Assembly (NCBI GenBank): GCA_050480245.1
Contig: JBCNEQ010000063.1
Length of the DNA stretch: 64,000 nucleotides
Source: Anoxybacillus sp050480245
GTDB lineage: Bacteria; Bacillota; Bacilli; Bacillales; Anoxybacillaceae
Strand: one strand, 5' to 3'
Shown: one piece after another, positions 16,022-23,723 of the stretch
Layout: the number at the start of each line of letters is the position of its first letter
Numbering within the stretch: the stretch's first letter is position 1
Made by a program: the position numbers and the translations under genes
The notes under the pieces: generated by a model
Told to the model about the DNA's origin: nothing
Seen by the model: the letters and a program-made list of their open reading frames with translations, nothing else
Database searches by the model: none

Positions 16022-16999
16022 ATGGCAAGAAAAGTATTAACATTAGCAGAAGTGCGTGACGGTGCATTGCGTAACGTATCATTTGAAGCAATTTCCGCTG
16101 CAAAAACGATCGCTGAAGGCGGAGAAGTTGTCGCTGTCGTTGTCGGAGCGAGCGTTCGCTCATTAGCTCCTGAGCTGATTGCTTACGGTGCGGATCGAGT
16201 GATTGTTGTTGAACACGAAAAATTGGCGACGTATACGCCAGACGGTTATGCCCAAGCATTGCAAGCTGTTGTCGAGCAAGAGAAACCAGAAGGAATCGTC
16301 TTTGGGCATACAGCGCTCGGAAAAGACTTATCGCCAAAACTTGCTGCGAAATGGCAGTCTGGTCTTGTGTCTGATGTTGTCGCTGTTGAAGCAACAGGTG
16401 GAAATATCGTCTTTACAAGACCGATTTATTCTGGTAAAGCGTTTGAAAAGAAAATCGTGACAGACGGTCTTATGTTTGTGACTGTTCGTCCGAACAATAT
16501 CGCTTCACTTGAAAAAGATGAAAGTCGCACAGGTGCGGTTGTCGATGTGCAAGTAGACATTAAAGACTTACGCACAATCGTTCGTGATATTGTGAGAAAA
16601 ACAGCGGAAGGCGTCGATTTATCTGAAGCGAAAGTGATCGTTGCCGGCGGTCGCGGCGTAAAAAGTGCGGAAGGATTTGAGCCGCTGAAACAATTAGCTC
16701 AAGTGCTTGGCGGTGCGGTTGGAGCATCGCGCGGAGCATGCGATGCAGGATATTGCGACTACTCGCTTCAAATTGGTCAAACAGGAAAAGTCGTTACGCC
16801 AGACTTATATATTGCGTGCGGCATTTCAGGTGCGATTCAACATTTAGCAGGCATGTCTAACTCAAAAGTAATTGTGGCGATTAATAAAGACCCTGAAGCG
16901 AATATTTTCAAAGTAGCGGATTACGGTATTGTTGGTGACTTGTTTGAAGTCGTTCCACTTTTAATCGAAGAATTTAAAAAATTAAAAGTACATTCATAA
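16022..16999 (+). CDS. etfA: Electron transfer flavoprotein subunit alpha
   Basis: A 325-residue EtfA, identical in length to B. subtilis EtfA. The C-terminal FAD-binding domain has VAGGRGVKSAEGF, GAVGASRGACDAGY, QIGQTGKVVTPDLYIACGIS and GMSNSKVIVAINKDPEANIF. The start is ATG 16022 (MARKVLTLAEVRDG): AGGGGG lies 9 bases upstream, whereas the in-frame ATG at 16013 has no spacing. It is the last gene before a terminator. Confidence 0.95.
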   Translation: MARKVLTLAEVRDGALRNVSFEAISAAKTIAEGGEVVAVVVGASVRSLAPELIAYGADRVIVVEHEKLATYTPDGYAQALQAVVEQEKPEGIVFGHTALGKDLSPKLAAKWQSGLVSDVVAVEATGGNIVFTRPIYSGKAFEKKIVTDGLMFVTVRPNNIASLEKDESRTGAVVDVQVDIKDLRTIVRDIVRKTAEGVDLSEAKVIVAGGRGVKSAEGFEPLKQLAQVLGGAVGASRGACDAGYCDYSLQIGQTGKVVTPDLYIACGISGAIQHLAGMSNSKVIVAINKDPEANIFKVADYGIVGDLFEVVPLLIEEFKKLKVHS

Positions 17000-17028
17000 G
17001 GCAGAGCATGATGCTTTGCCTTTTCTTT
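16998..17028 (+). terminator. Rho-independent terminator after etfA
   Basis: AAGGCAGAGC (16998-17007) pairs with GCTTTGCCTT (17013-17022, one G-T pair) around ATGAT, followed by TTCTTTTC. Confidence 0.8.
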
Positions 17029-17098
17029 TCAGCATATTTTTTGGAGACAAGGAAATAGTAGAAGCGAAGCAAAAGATTGGCGTAGTGAATACGTTCAA

Positions 17099-17107
17099 TG
17101 GTATACT
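17099..17107 (+). promoter_or_regulatory. Extended -10 promoter of trxA
   Basis: TG-G-TATACT with a TG one base upstream of the -10; the nearest -35-like TTGGCG lies 19 bases before it. It is 38 bases before the trxA start. Other promoters could lie further upstream. Confidence 0.5.
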
Positions 17108-17145
17108 ATGTGCATGGAACGGAAATATTTAAGGAGGAATGAAAC

Positions 17146-17460
17146 ATGGCTATTGTAAATGCAACAGACCAAACATTTGTGAATGAAGTAAAAGATGGTG
17201 TTGTGCTCGTTGATTTCTGGGCACCTTGGTGCGGACCTTGCAAAATGATTGCACCTGTATTGGAGGAAGTAGATCGTGAGCTTGCTGGCAAAGTGAAAGT
17301 AGTAAAAGTCAACGTAGATGATAACCCAGAAACAGCTGGAAAATACGGTGTGATGAGCATCCCAACACTATTCGTGTTCAAAAATGGAGAAGTAGTCGAC
17401 AAGACTGTTGGCTTCCAACCGAAAGAATCGCTTGTTGGTCTTTTAAGCAAACATCTATAA
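17146..17460 (+). CDS. trxA: Thioredoxin
   Basis: A 104-residue thioredoxin with the redox motif WAPWCGPCK at residues 26-34 and the cis-proline segment MSIPTLFVF (about 72-80). It keeps cytoplasmic protein disulphides reduced and serves ribonucleotide reductase and other reductases. AAGGAGGAA precedes ATG. In B. subtilis trxA is next to uvrC; here an 8.5-kb block separates the two. Confidence 0.97.
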   Translation: MAIVNATDQTFVNEVKDGVVLVDFWAPWCGPCKMIAPVLEEVDRELAGKVKVVKVNVDDNPETAGKYGVMSIPTLFVFKNGEVVDKTVGFQPKESLVGLLSKHL

Positions 17461-17466
17461 TCGACA

Positions 17467-17496
17467 TGCCTCGGAGACATCCGAGGTATTTTTTTG
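17467..17496 (+). terminator. Rho-independent terminator after trxA
   Basis: TGCCTCGG (17467-17474) and CCGAGGTA (17481-17488) pair around AGACAT, followed by a run of seven T. Confidence 0.85.
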
Positions 17497-17506
17497 AAAT
17501 TTTATA

Positions 17507-17563
17507 TTGACACTGAAAATCGTTCTCTACTATAATGATAACAGTTAATGATAATCGTTATCA
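17507..17563 (+). promoter_or_regulatory. SigA promoter with overlapping Fur box
   Basis: TTGACA (17507-17512), 18-base spacer, TATAAT (17531-17536). Thirteen bases further lies TGATAAT-C-GTTATCA (17549-17563), a 7-1-7 Fur box with one mismatch to TGATAAT-N-ATTATCA; a partial extra repeat (ATAATGATAAC) overlaps the -10. Iron-loaded Fur would block initiation, so the downstream lipoprotein is inferred to be made under iron limitation. Confidence 0.85.
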
Positions 17564-17584
17564 AAAAAGGGGGATACATACGAA

Positions 17585-18793
17585 ATGAGAAAACGCCAAT
17601 TAAAAGCTGTGTTTGCCATGTTTTTATTAGCAGGTGGCGTGCTGGCTGGTTGCGGAAATGCGGAGAAAACAGAAACGACAGAGAAGAAGGAAGAAACAAA
17701 AGTAGAAGAAAAACAAGAAGAGCAGCAATCGGCTGAAACTGAACAAGTGGAAGAGGTAAACGTTCAAGCATTTATTGATGCTTATAAAGCAATCAAAACA
17801 GAAACAGAAAAAGCGAAAGAAGGACAACCTGTGGATTGGAGCATCGTAGAAAAAACATATACAGAGCAATTACAAAAGCCAATTAATGAACTAGATGGTA
17901 CATTTGCTCAAACGATTGAAGCAGCGATTCAAGGCGGAAAAAGCGGAGAATTAAACGTTCATCCAGCACGTCAAATTGTTGATAAAGTGACGCAATCGTA
18001 TTTTTATCAATTGCAAAAGAAGTTACAAAAAGATGTTGTAGCGGCGCTTGAAGCTGGTGATCAACAAAAAGCGACAGCACTGTTTGAACAAATTAAATTG
18101 CTTGCAGCGGAAATTTTTGTTCCAACGGCAATGAAACGTGATGAATATTATCAATTAACGGGAGAATCTAGCCTCGAACAAAGCATTAACGCTGGTTTAG
18201 CAGCGCAAGAAGAAGCGTTAAAAGCGAATAACGTAGATGATTTTAAAGTGTACATTCAGTTGACAGATAAATCGATCTATCGCAGCTACTATTTAGCGTC
18301 TAAATCATATGCTGAAAAAATTGAAGCCGGTGTGAAAGAAGGTAAGGCAGAAGATGAGCTAAAAGGACAACAAGCAGAAGCATGGGGCTTTTTCCAAGCG
18401 ATTAAAGGTTCTTTGGCTGAAGGTGATGAAGCTGCGACAGCACGTTTAGATGAAATTTTATCATTAAATAACGATTATAAAAACATGAAAGCAGCAGAAG
18501 TAAGCGCACTATATGTTAAAGCGTTGTTTGGTAAAATGAAAGACTATCATGAAAAAGCACCGGCGCAGTTAGATGAGAATAACGTTGTTGAAGCGAAAGT
18601 AAAAGCGTTAGAAGGAAACATGTTCTTAAAGGCAATTGAATTAGATGTGAAAGCAAAATTGGGCGAGCAAAAAGCAGCAGACGTGTTTGCGACAGCAGAA
18701 AAATGGTATAACGCGATTGCGGAAAACAAAAAAGAAGAAGCTGCCCAACATAGCAAAGCTGTGCTTGATGCTGTAAGTGTGATCATTCAATAA
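17585..18793 (+). CDS. Fur-controlled lipoprotein, predicted extracytoplasmic partner in iron uptake
   Basis: A 402-residue lipoprotein: signal peptide with lipobox LAGC (residues 20-23), a Glu/Lys/Thr-rich linker (about 24-58), then an all-helical region to the end. Segments such as IYRSYYLASKSYAEKIEAG and QAEAWGFFQAIKGSLAEG recall the extracytoplasmic domain that is fused to FTR1 permeases in some bacteria; this resemblance is from memory. It is not an M75-type EfeO. A promoter with a Fur box precedes it and a terminator follows, so it is a single-gene iron-regulated unit. The FTR1 permease and a second Fur-controlled surface protein lie 4 kb downstream. It probably captures or hands over iron at the outer membrane face. 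Confidence 0.7.
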   Translation: MRKRQLKAVFAMFLLAGGVLAGCGNAEKTETTEKKEETKVEEKQEEQQSAETEQVEEVNVQAFIDAYKAIKTETEKAKEGQPVDWSIVEKTYTEQLQKPINELDGTFAQTIEAAIQGGKSGELNVHPARQIVDKVTQSYFYQLQKKLQKDVVAALEAGDQQKATALFEQIKLLAAEIFVPTAMKRDEYYQLTGESSLEQSINAGLAAQEEALKANNVDDFKVYIQLTDKSIYRSYYLASKSYAEKIEAGVKEGKAEDELKGQQAEAWGFFQAIKGSLAEGDEAATARLDEILSLNNDYKNMKAAEVSALYVKALFGKMKDYHEKAPAQLDENNVVEAKVKALEGNMFLKAIELDVKAKLGEQKAADVFATAEKWYNAIAENKKEEAAQHSKAVLDAVSVIIQ

Positions 18794-18824
18794 AAAAGCC
18801 GCGCATAACACGCGGCTTTTTTGT
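18792..18824 (+). terminator. Rho-independent terminator after the lipoprotein gene
   Basis: AAAAGCCGCG (18794-18803) pairs exactly with CGCGGCTTTT (18811-18820) around CATAACA, followed by TTG. Confidence 0.9.
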
Positions 18825-18826
18825 TG

Positions 18827-18835
18827 TGATACAAT
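18827..18835 (+). promoter_or_regulatory. Extended -10 promoter of the epimerase operon
   Basis: TG-A-TACAAT lies directly after the terminator and 33 bases before the epimerase start; no clear -35 is visible. Confidence 0.45.
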
Positions 18836-18867
18836 AGTAGGGCATGAAAGGTGAAGGAGTCGAACGG

Positions 18868-19815
18868 ATGGCGAAAGTATGTATCACAGGTGGAGCAGGT
18901 TTTATCGGTAGTCATTTAGGGAAAAAATTGCTTGAACTTGGACATGAGCTGATTGTAATCGATAATTTTCATTCTTACTATTCCATTTCAAGAAAACAAC
19001 GTCAGCTCCAACAAATAGAGAATGTTGGCTTTTTTCATTTTTACAATGTAGACATTTTACAATTGGATTCGTTGAAACAAATTTTCTTCCATCATCGACC
19101 AGATATTGTATTCCATTTAGCCGCGCTACCAGGCGTGCAGCCATCGTTATCGAGGCCATTAGCATATATTGATTACGATGTGAAAGCAACCGTCAATGTA
19201 TTACAAGCAGCAGGAGAAGCGGAAGTTCAACATGTGTTATTTGCTTCTTCTTCTTCCGTATACGGCAATCGAGCGTTTCGGCCATTAAAAGAAGAAATGG
19301 CAACCGGTCAAGTCATTTCTCCGTATGCAGCGGCGAAATATAGTGCCGAATCGTTTTGCCACGCATATGCGCACATATATGGCTATACGATGACAATTTT
19401 TCGATATTTTACAGTATATGGGCCGTGGGGACGTCCGGATATGGCGATTAGTAAATTTATTCGCAAATTGTTACGTGATGAGCCGATTACCGTTTACGGT
19501 GATCATACAGCACGCGATTATACGTACATTGATGACATTGTTGCTGGAATGATTCAAGCAATAGAACGAAAAGGCGAAAGTGATGTTTTTAACCTAGGGG
19601 CTGGTCAACCTGTGACGATGAAGCAATTGCTTGCGGAGTTGCGCAATCATTTTCCGCATATGCGCGTTCATTACGAACCGCCTCGCCTTGGCGATGTTGT
19701 CGCTACATGGGCTGATATTACAAAAGCGAAAGAAAAAATCGGGTACGAGCCGCGCGTATCGTTGCGGGAAGGATTAGCAAAGACGATTGAATGGGCGAAG
19801 CAATATGAAAAATAA
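18868..19815 (+). CDS. NAD-dependent nucleotide-sugar epimerase/dehydratase
   Basis: A 315-residue extended short-chain dehydrogenase. It shows the NAD-binding TGGAGFIGSHL (about residues 7-17), the acidic residue of VIDNFHSYY, the FHLAALPGVQPS region, SSSSVYG (catalytic Ser) and SPYAAAKYSAE with the YxxxK pair. FTVYGPWGRPDMAI is typical of UDP-glucuronate/UDP-glucose 4-epimerases. AAGGAG precedes ATG 18868; an upstream in-frame ATG at 18844 has no site. It is the first of four overlapping genes (epimerase, flippase-like, phosphodiesterase, glycosyltransferase) and probably makes the sugar nucleotide used by the last. Confidence 0.85.
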   Translation: MAKVCITGGAGFIGSHLGKKLLELGHELIVIDNFHSYYSISRKQRQLQQIENVGFFHFYNVDILQLDSLKQIFFHHRPDIVFHLAALPGVQPSLSRPLAYIDYDVKATVNVLQAAGEAEVQHVLFASSSSVYGNRAFRPLKEEMATGQVISPYAAAKYSAESFCHAYAHIYGYTMTIFRYFTVYGPWGRPDMAISKFIRKLLRDEPITVYGDHTARDYTYIDDIVAGMIQAIERKGESDVFNLGAGQPVTMKQLLAELRNHFPHMRVHYEPPRLGDVVATWADITKAKEKIGYEPRVSLREGLAKTIEWAKQYEK

Positions 19816-20722
19816 ACAAATAAAGATTTTGATGCGACTCATTAGCCTCATATGTATTGTAGCGTTTATATGGATGACGATTCACCATTTTGATGCCCAA
19901 CTGTTGTTTGATCTGATGCACAAGCTTGTTTCACAACCGTGGCATACGGGTTATATGGTTGTCATGTATAGTTTTGCTTTTGTGTTACGTGCTATGGCGT
20001 GGAAATGGTATTTGCCGCAAGCCCGTTTCCAAACGTGTATCGATGGGTTATTTGCTAGTTTATTCATAAATCATATATTTCCAATTAAAATCGGCGATGT
20101 CGCTCGCGTTGGCATATGTGCAAAACAAAATCGCATTCCATTTTCGATTGTTGCCGAGTCGGTCATTGTATTGCGCCTTTTAGATTTGATCGTGTTATTT
20201 TTCTTTGCTTTTTTAGGAGCAATTGTTTACATGCATATGATTATCCGTTCCGCCATGATTTTCCCCCTCATTTTTGGTGGTATTGTTTTTTTGTTTTTCC
20301 TCCTTCGACGCATCGATTTGTCATGGTTACAAAAACATAAACAACATTGGAACATGATATGGAAAAGCCGTCGTTTTGTGTTGATTGTTGTTGCTATTGT
20401 TTTTAGTTGGATATGTGAAGCGGTCGTTTTGTTTGAAATGGCGAAAATGGTCGCTTTTCCTCTGTCGTTTTCCGAAGCGTTGTGGGTAAATAGTATGGCG
20501 GTTGGTGGACAAGTATTTCAAATGACGCCAGGAGGAGTAGCGACATATGAGGCAGTTATGGCGTTTGCGTTAACGCGCGTCCATTCTCATTGGGAACAAG
20601 CATATGCTCTTGCATTGGCGACTCATTTATTTAAATTTTTATTTTCTTATGTCGTTGGGCTATACGTATGGTGGCGCATCCCGACGCTATGGACATTCGT
20701 TCGAAAGGGGGACGTAGCATGA
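19805..20722 (+). CDS. Flippase-like integral membrane protein (LPG synthase TM/YbhN/AglD superfamily)
   Basis: About 305 residues with roughly eight hydrophobic segments. The IFPIKIGDVARVG motif (about residues 84-96) and the later QMTPGGVATYEAVMAF (about 240-255) are typical of the UPF0104/LPG-synthase transmembrane superfamily, whose members include lipid flippases and AglD/YbhN-like proteins. It overlaps the epimerase end by 11 bases; ATG 19805 is used, although a TTG at 19787 with AAGGA further upstream is possible. In this operon it is a candidate for moving a polyprenyl-phosphate sugar across the membrane. Confidence 0.75.
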   Translation: MKNKQIKILMRLISLICIVAFIWMTIHHFDAQLLFDLMHKLVSQPWHTGYMVVMYSFAFVLRAMAWKWYLPQARFQTCIDGLFASLFINHIFPIKIGDVARVGICAKQNRIPFSIVAESVIVLRLLDLIVLFFFAFLGAIVYMHMIIRSAMIFPLIFGGIVFLFFLLRRIDLSWLQKHKQHWNMIWKSRRFVLIVVAIVFSWICEAVVLFEMAKMVAFPLSFSEALWVNSMAVGGQVFQMTPGGVATYEAVMAFALTRVHSHWEQAYALALATHLFKFLFSYVVGLYVWWRIPTLWTFVRKGDVA

Positions 20723-22161
20723 AAAAAGCATCGAAGTTTGAAAAAGTAGCGGCAAGGTGTTGGAACTTATTAAATGAAGGAAAGCCGTTTACTCCGATTT
20801 TTGTTATGGGAACGATGGTTCTTTTTCATTTGTTTGATGGTATCACTTTTGAAGAAGGAAAGCAGTTATGGAATAGCTTACTGTTTACTATCCCGCTTTT
20901 TGTATTGTACTACGTATATGACTATCCGTTATTTTTACGTAACTATTTATGGGTTCCGTACGTTGTGTTCCTAATGATTTGGTCGTTTGTTCCGACAGGT
21001 TTACTTTTGCTTGCTGTTAGTCTTTATTTCTTTTTCACCGTTTTCTTTTGGGGAACATTATACTATCATTTACGTATTAGAACAACGTGGTTGAATTTTA
21101 CTCGTTTTTGGAAACTTGTATTGAAAAATAGTGATTCAACAAGTGGGAATGCACAGGAACAATTGCCAAAAGTATTGCTTCTTCTTTCTATATGGGAATA
21201 TGGAGTACAACATGACATACATGTTCCGCCATTTATTGCTTTTTACGCCTTTGTTTTTGTATGGTCGTTTATTTTGCACCGTTATTTATTTGATTGGAAA
21301 CCGAAAGTGATTGAACGTTATACGGACAACGTGCCTCCAAATGATCAACCGTTGAGTGATCGCGTCATTGTGCTCGTTGTTGATGGAATGAGGAAAGATC
21401 GTTTCGAGCAAGCAAACGCTCCGTTTTTGAAATCACTTCGTGCGAATGGAACAGATTTTACGCAAATGGAAACGGTATATCCGGCACGAACGGTCGTTTG
21501 CTTTACATCGATGCTTACGGGGACGTACCCGTTTGAGCATGGCATTCGCTCGAATATGGTATGGAAGCTCGGCATTCGTGTTGAAAGTATTTTTGATTCG
21601 CTCCGAAAAGTAGAAAAAAAAGGAAAAGTGCTCGGCATCGCTCATCTTGTCGATTCCCTAGGAAATGATGTCGAAACGGTTACAGCTGTCATGCATAACG
21701 ATGTCGCAGATCGTAACATTATGGAGCGTGCGAAACAAATCATGACCGAACAAGATTTACATTTATTTGTCGTTCAATTTATTGGAACGGACCAAACGGG
21801 TCATAGCCGTGGTGTACACTATGATGAGTATGTGCAAAAAATTGAAGAGGTGGATCAATTGATTCAACAATTTGTCGAATGGTTGCATGAACAAGGAAAA
21901 ATGGAAAATACGACGTTAATCGTTTGTGCAGATCATGGACAAGCAGATGGAATTGGCGGACACGGTCATTTAGATGAAGGAGAACGGTATGTCCCATTTT
22001 TCATGTACGGCCCAATGATCGAAAAAGGGAAGCGTGTAGATGATAAACATAGTCTCGTTTCTCTCGCCCCAACGATCGCTTATTTGTTAGGGGCGCCATA
22101 TCCGAGCCATAGCCGTGGCCCTGTGTTAGTTGAAGCGCTAAAGAAAGAGGGAAAACGATGA
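20719..22161 (+). CDS. Membrane-anchored alkaline-phosphatase-superfamily phosphodiesterase
   Basis: A 480-residue protein whose N-terminal 200 residues contain several hydrophobic helices, followed by a type I phosphodiesterase/nucleotide pyrophosphatase domain. Metal and nucleophile motifs are LVVDGMRKDRF, YPARTVVCFTSMLTG (likely nucleophile Thr), FIGTDQTGHSRG, CADHGQADGIGGHGH. ATG 20719 overlaps the stop of the upstream gene by 4 bases with GGGGG 8 bases before; the end overlaps the next ATG (ATGA). Related enzymes hydrolyse phosphodiesters or transfer phosphoethanolamine or phosphoglycerol to glycans. The substrate is inferred to be a lipid-linked or envelope glycan because of its neighbours. 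Confidence 0.8.
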   Translation: MKKASKFEKVAARCWNLLNEGKPFTPIFVMGTMVLFHLFDGITFEEGKQLWNSLLFTIPLFVLYYVYDYPLFLRNYLWVPYVVFLMIWSFVPTGLLLLAVSLYFFFTVFFWGTLYYHLRIRTTWLNFTRFWKLVLKNSDSTSGNAQEQLPKVLLLLSIWEYGVQHDIHVPPFIAFYAFVFVWSFILHRYLFDWKPKVIERYTDNVPPNDQPLSDRVIVLVVDGMRKDRFEQANAPFLKSLRANGTDFTQMETVYPARTVVCFTSMLTGTYPFEHGIRSNMVWKLGIRVESIFDSLRKVEKKGKVLGIAHLVDSLGNDVETVTAVMHNDVADRNIMERAKQIMTEQDLHLFVVQFIGTDQTGHSRGVHYDEYVQKIEEVDQLIQQFVEWLHEQGKMENTTLIVCADHGQADGIGGHGHLDEGERYVPFFMYGPMIEKGKRVDDKHSLVSLAPTIAYLLGAPYPSHSRGPVLVEALKKEGKR

Positions 22162-22883
22162 AAGTAATTGTCTTTTTACCTGCACATAATGAAGAAGGGG
22201 CGATTGGGGATGTGATTCGCCGCATTCCAAGACACATTCAACCGAATATCGATGTGTATGTGCTTGTCGTTGACGATGGGTCAACAGATCGTACAGTAGA
22301 TGTAGCGAAACGAGCGGGAGCGGATTTTATTTACCGACACGAACAAAATCGAGGGCTAGGCGCAGCTGTACGTACCGGCTTACAACAATGCGTCGAACTT
22401 GGTGCGGATATCGGTGTGATGATTGATGCGGATAACGAATATCCACCCGAGCAAATTCCTGACCTTATTATGCCTATTTTACATGGAGAAGCCGACTATA
22501 CGATGGGGTCGCGTTTTTTAGGAACGATTCGGGGAATGAAGTGGCATCGGCGAATTGGAAACTATATGTTTACGTTACTTCAATCGCTTTTATTAAAAAC
22601 ATGGATTTACGACGGTCAATCAGGTATGCGAGCATTTTCGCGACAAGCGATGGAAGAAGCAGAAATTATTCATGACTACAACTATGCACAAGTATTGACG
22701 TTAAACCTAGTGCGGAAAGGATTTCGGTTAAAAGAAGTACCGATTGTATATCAAGTAAGAACGACAGGACAATCGTTTATTAAATTTACAGCTTATCTTA
22801 AGCATGTCATCCCGGCTATTGTGAAGGAGATGTGTCGTTCTGTCAAACGGAAGCATATGAGTTCTTCCGTTCAAAAACGCTAG
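22158..22883 (+). CDS. Family 2 glycosyltransferase, polyprenyl-phosphate sugar synthase (DPM1-like)
   Basis: A 241-residue GT2 enzyme: LPAHNEEGAIGDVI near the N-terminus, VVDDGSTDRT (about residues 37-46), GVMIDADNEYPPEQIP with the DxD-type metal motif (about 92-98) and GSRFLGT, then DGQSGMRAF. This matches dolichol-phosphate mannose synthases without a C-terminal membrane domain. It would transfer a sugar from a nucleotide donor to undecaprenyl or polyprenyl phosphate at the cytoplasmic face. It ends the four-gene operon before a strong terminator. Confidence 0.85.
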   Translation: MKVIVFLPAHNEEGAIGDVIRRIPRHIQPNIDVYVLVVDDGSTDRTVDVAKRAGADFIYRHEQNRGLGAAVRTGLQQCVELGADIGVMIDADNEYPPEQIPDLIMPILHGEADYTMGSRFLGTIRGMKWHRRIGNYMFTLLQSLLLKTWIYDGQSGMRAFSRQAMEEAEIIHDYNYAQVLTLNLVRKGFRLKEVPIVYQVRTTGQSFIKFTAYLKHVIPAIVKEMCRSVKRKHMSSSVQKR

Positions 22884-22908
22884 AGAGTGATTCTCTAGCG
22901 TTTTTTAT
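22873..22908 (+). terminator. Rho-independent terminator after the GT2 gene
   Basis: AAAAACGCTAGAGA (22873-22886) pairs with TCTCTAGCGTTTTT around GTGAT, followed by more T. It begins within the last codons of the GT2 gene. Confidence 0.88.
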
Positions 22909-22935
22909 TGACAACAATTATGATAATTATTATCA
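22908..22935 (+). promoter_or_regulatory. Promoter with perfect Fur box
   Basis: TTGACA (22908-22913) is followed 17 bases later by TATCAT (22931-22936). The perfect 7-1-7 Fur motif TGATAAT-T-ATTATCA (22921-22935) covers the spacer and -10; TTATCAT continues the repeat. Repression of the surface-protein/FTR1 pair by iron-loaded Fur is inferred. Confidence 0.85.
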
Positions 22936-22959
22936 TTATCATCGAAGGAGGAGATCGGA

Positions 22960-23706
22960 GTGAGACACTTTTTATTTTTTTATTTGTCGATGATATTAAT
23001 TTTCACTTCAGCCCCTATTTCTTCGTTCGCTTATTCATACGGTGATCCGAACGAAGAAGCAGTTGCTGAGGCTTATAAAGAAATGGTGGCAAAAGCACAA
23101 GAAAAAAAATTCGATGAAGTAAAGGCGATTTATGAAACGGTACAAGAAGAAATTGATATGCATATGGGGCCAGAACCTTCTGCCATTATTTTGGAGGCAA
23201 TTGAAAATAAAGATGTAGATACGATCGTTTCAGCGATGCAAAAAGTGCTTGTGTTAAACGTTGCCCGCCGTTTAGAAAATGTAGAGAAAAACTTCGATAA
23301 CTATGATACGAGCAAACGTTTGTTAGCAAAAGCATTTGCTACATATAAAGCACTTTCTCCAATCGTGCAACAAAAAGATGCGGAGCTTGATGAACAATTA
23401 AAACAACAGTTTGACATTGCTCTTCAATCGCTCGGAAATCCAGGATTGTTCGGAGTAGGAAAAAAAGAGTCAAACATCAATCAATTTAAGGAAAGCAAGA
23501 AAGTCATTTTGCAAGCATTGCAAGATCAATTTGGATTAGAAAATATTGAAACGGGTCATTTTACTGAAGAAGATTTAGAGCGACTAGCTGCTGCAAAAAA
23601 GAAAGAATGGACGGATTTGTCTGATGTGAAAAACTGGATACCGATTATTGCTATCGTTATGGTCATTGTGGCGGTTGTTGTGTATGCCGTAAGGAAACGG
23701 AAGTAA
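22960..23706 (+). CDS. Fur-controlled surface protein with C-terminal membrane anchor, linked to FTR1
   Basis: A 248-residue protein: N-terminal signal peptide (about residues 1-24), a helical, Lys/Glu-rich extracytoplasmic domain, and a C-terminal transmembrane helix (about 226-244, IPIIAIVMVIVAVVVYAV) ending in RKRK. The GTG start has AAGGAGGAG about 6 bases upstream. No heme or cupredoxin motif is visible. It lies 17 bases before the FTR1 permease, under the same Fur box. A predicted accessory role in presenting iron to the permease is inferred; the helical region is loosely like that of the lipoprotein at 17.6 kb. Confidence 0.65.
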   Translation: MRHFLFFYLSMILIFTSAPISSFAYSYGDPNEEAVAEAYKEMVAKAQEKKFDEVKAIYETVQEEIDMHMGPEPSAIILEAIENKDVDTIVSAMQKVLVLNVARRLENVEKNFDNYDTSKRLLAKAFATYKALSPIVQQKDAELDEQLKQQFDIALQSLGNPGLFGVGKKESNINQFKESKKVILQALQDQFGLENIETGHFTEEDLERLAAAKKKEWTDLSDVKNWIPIIAIVMVIVAVVVYAVRKRK

Positions 23707-23723
23707 AGAAAGGGGCGTTTAGT

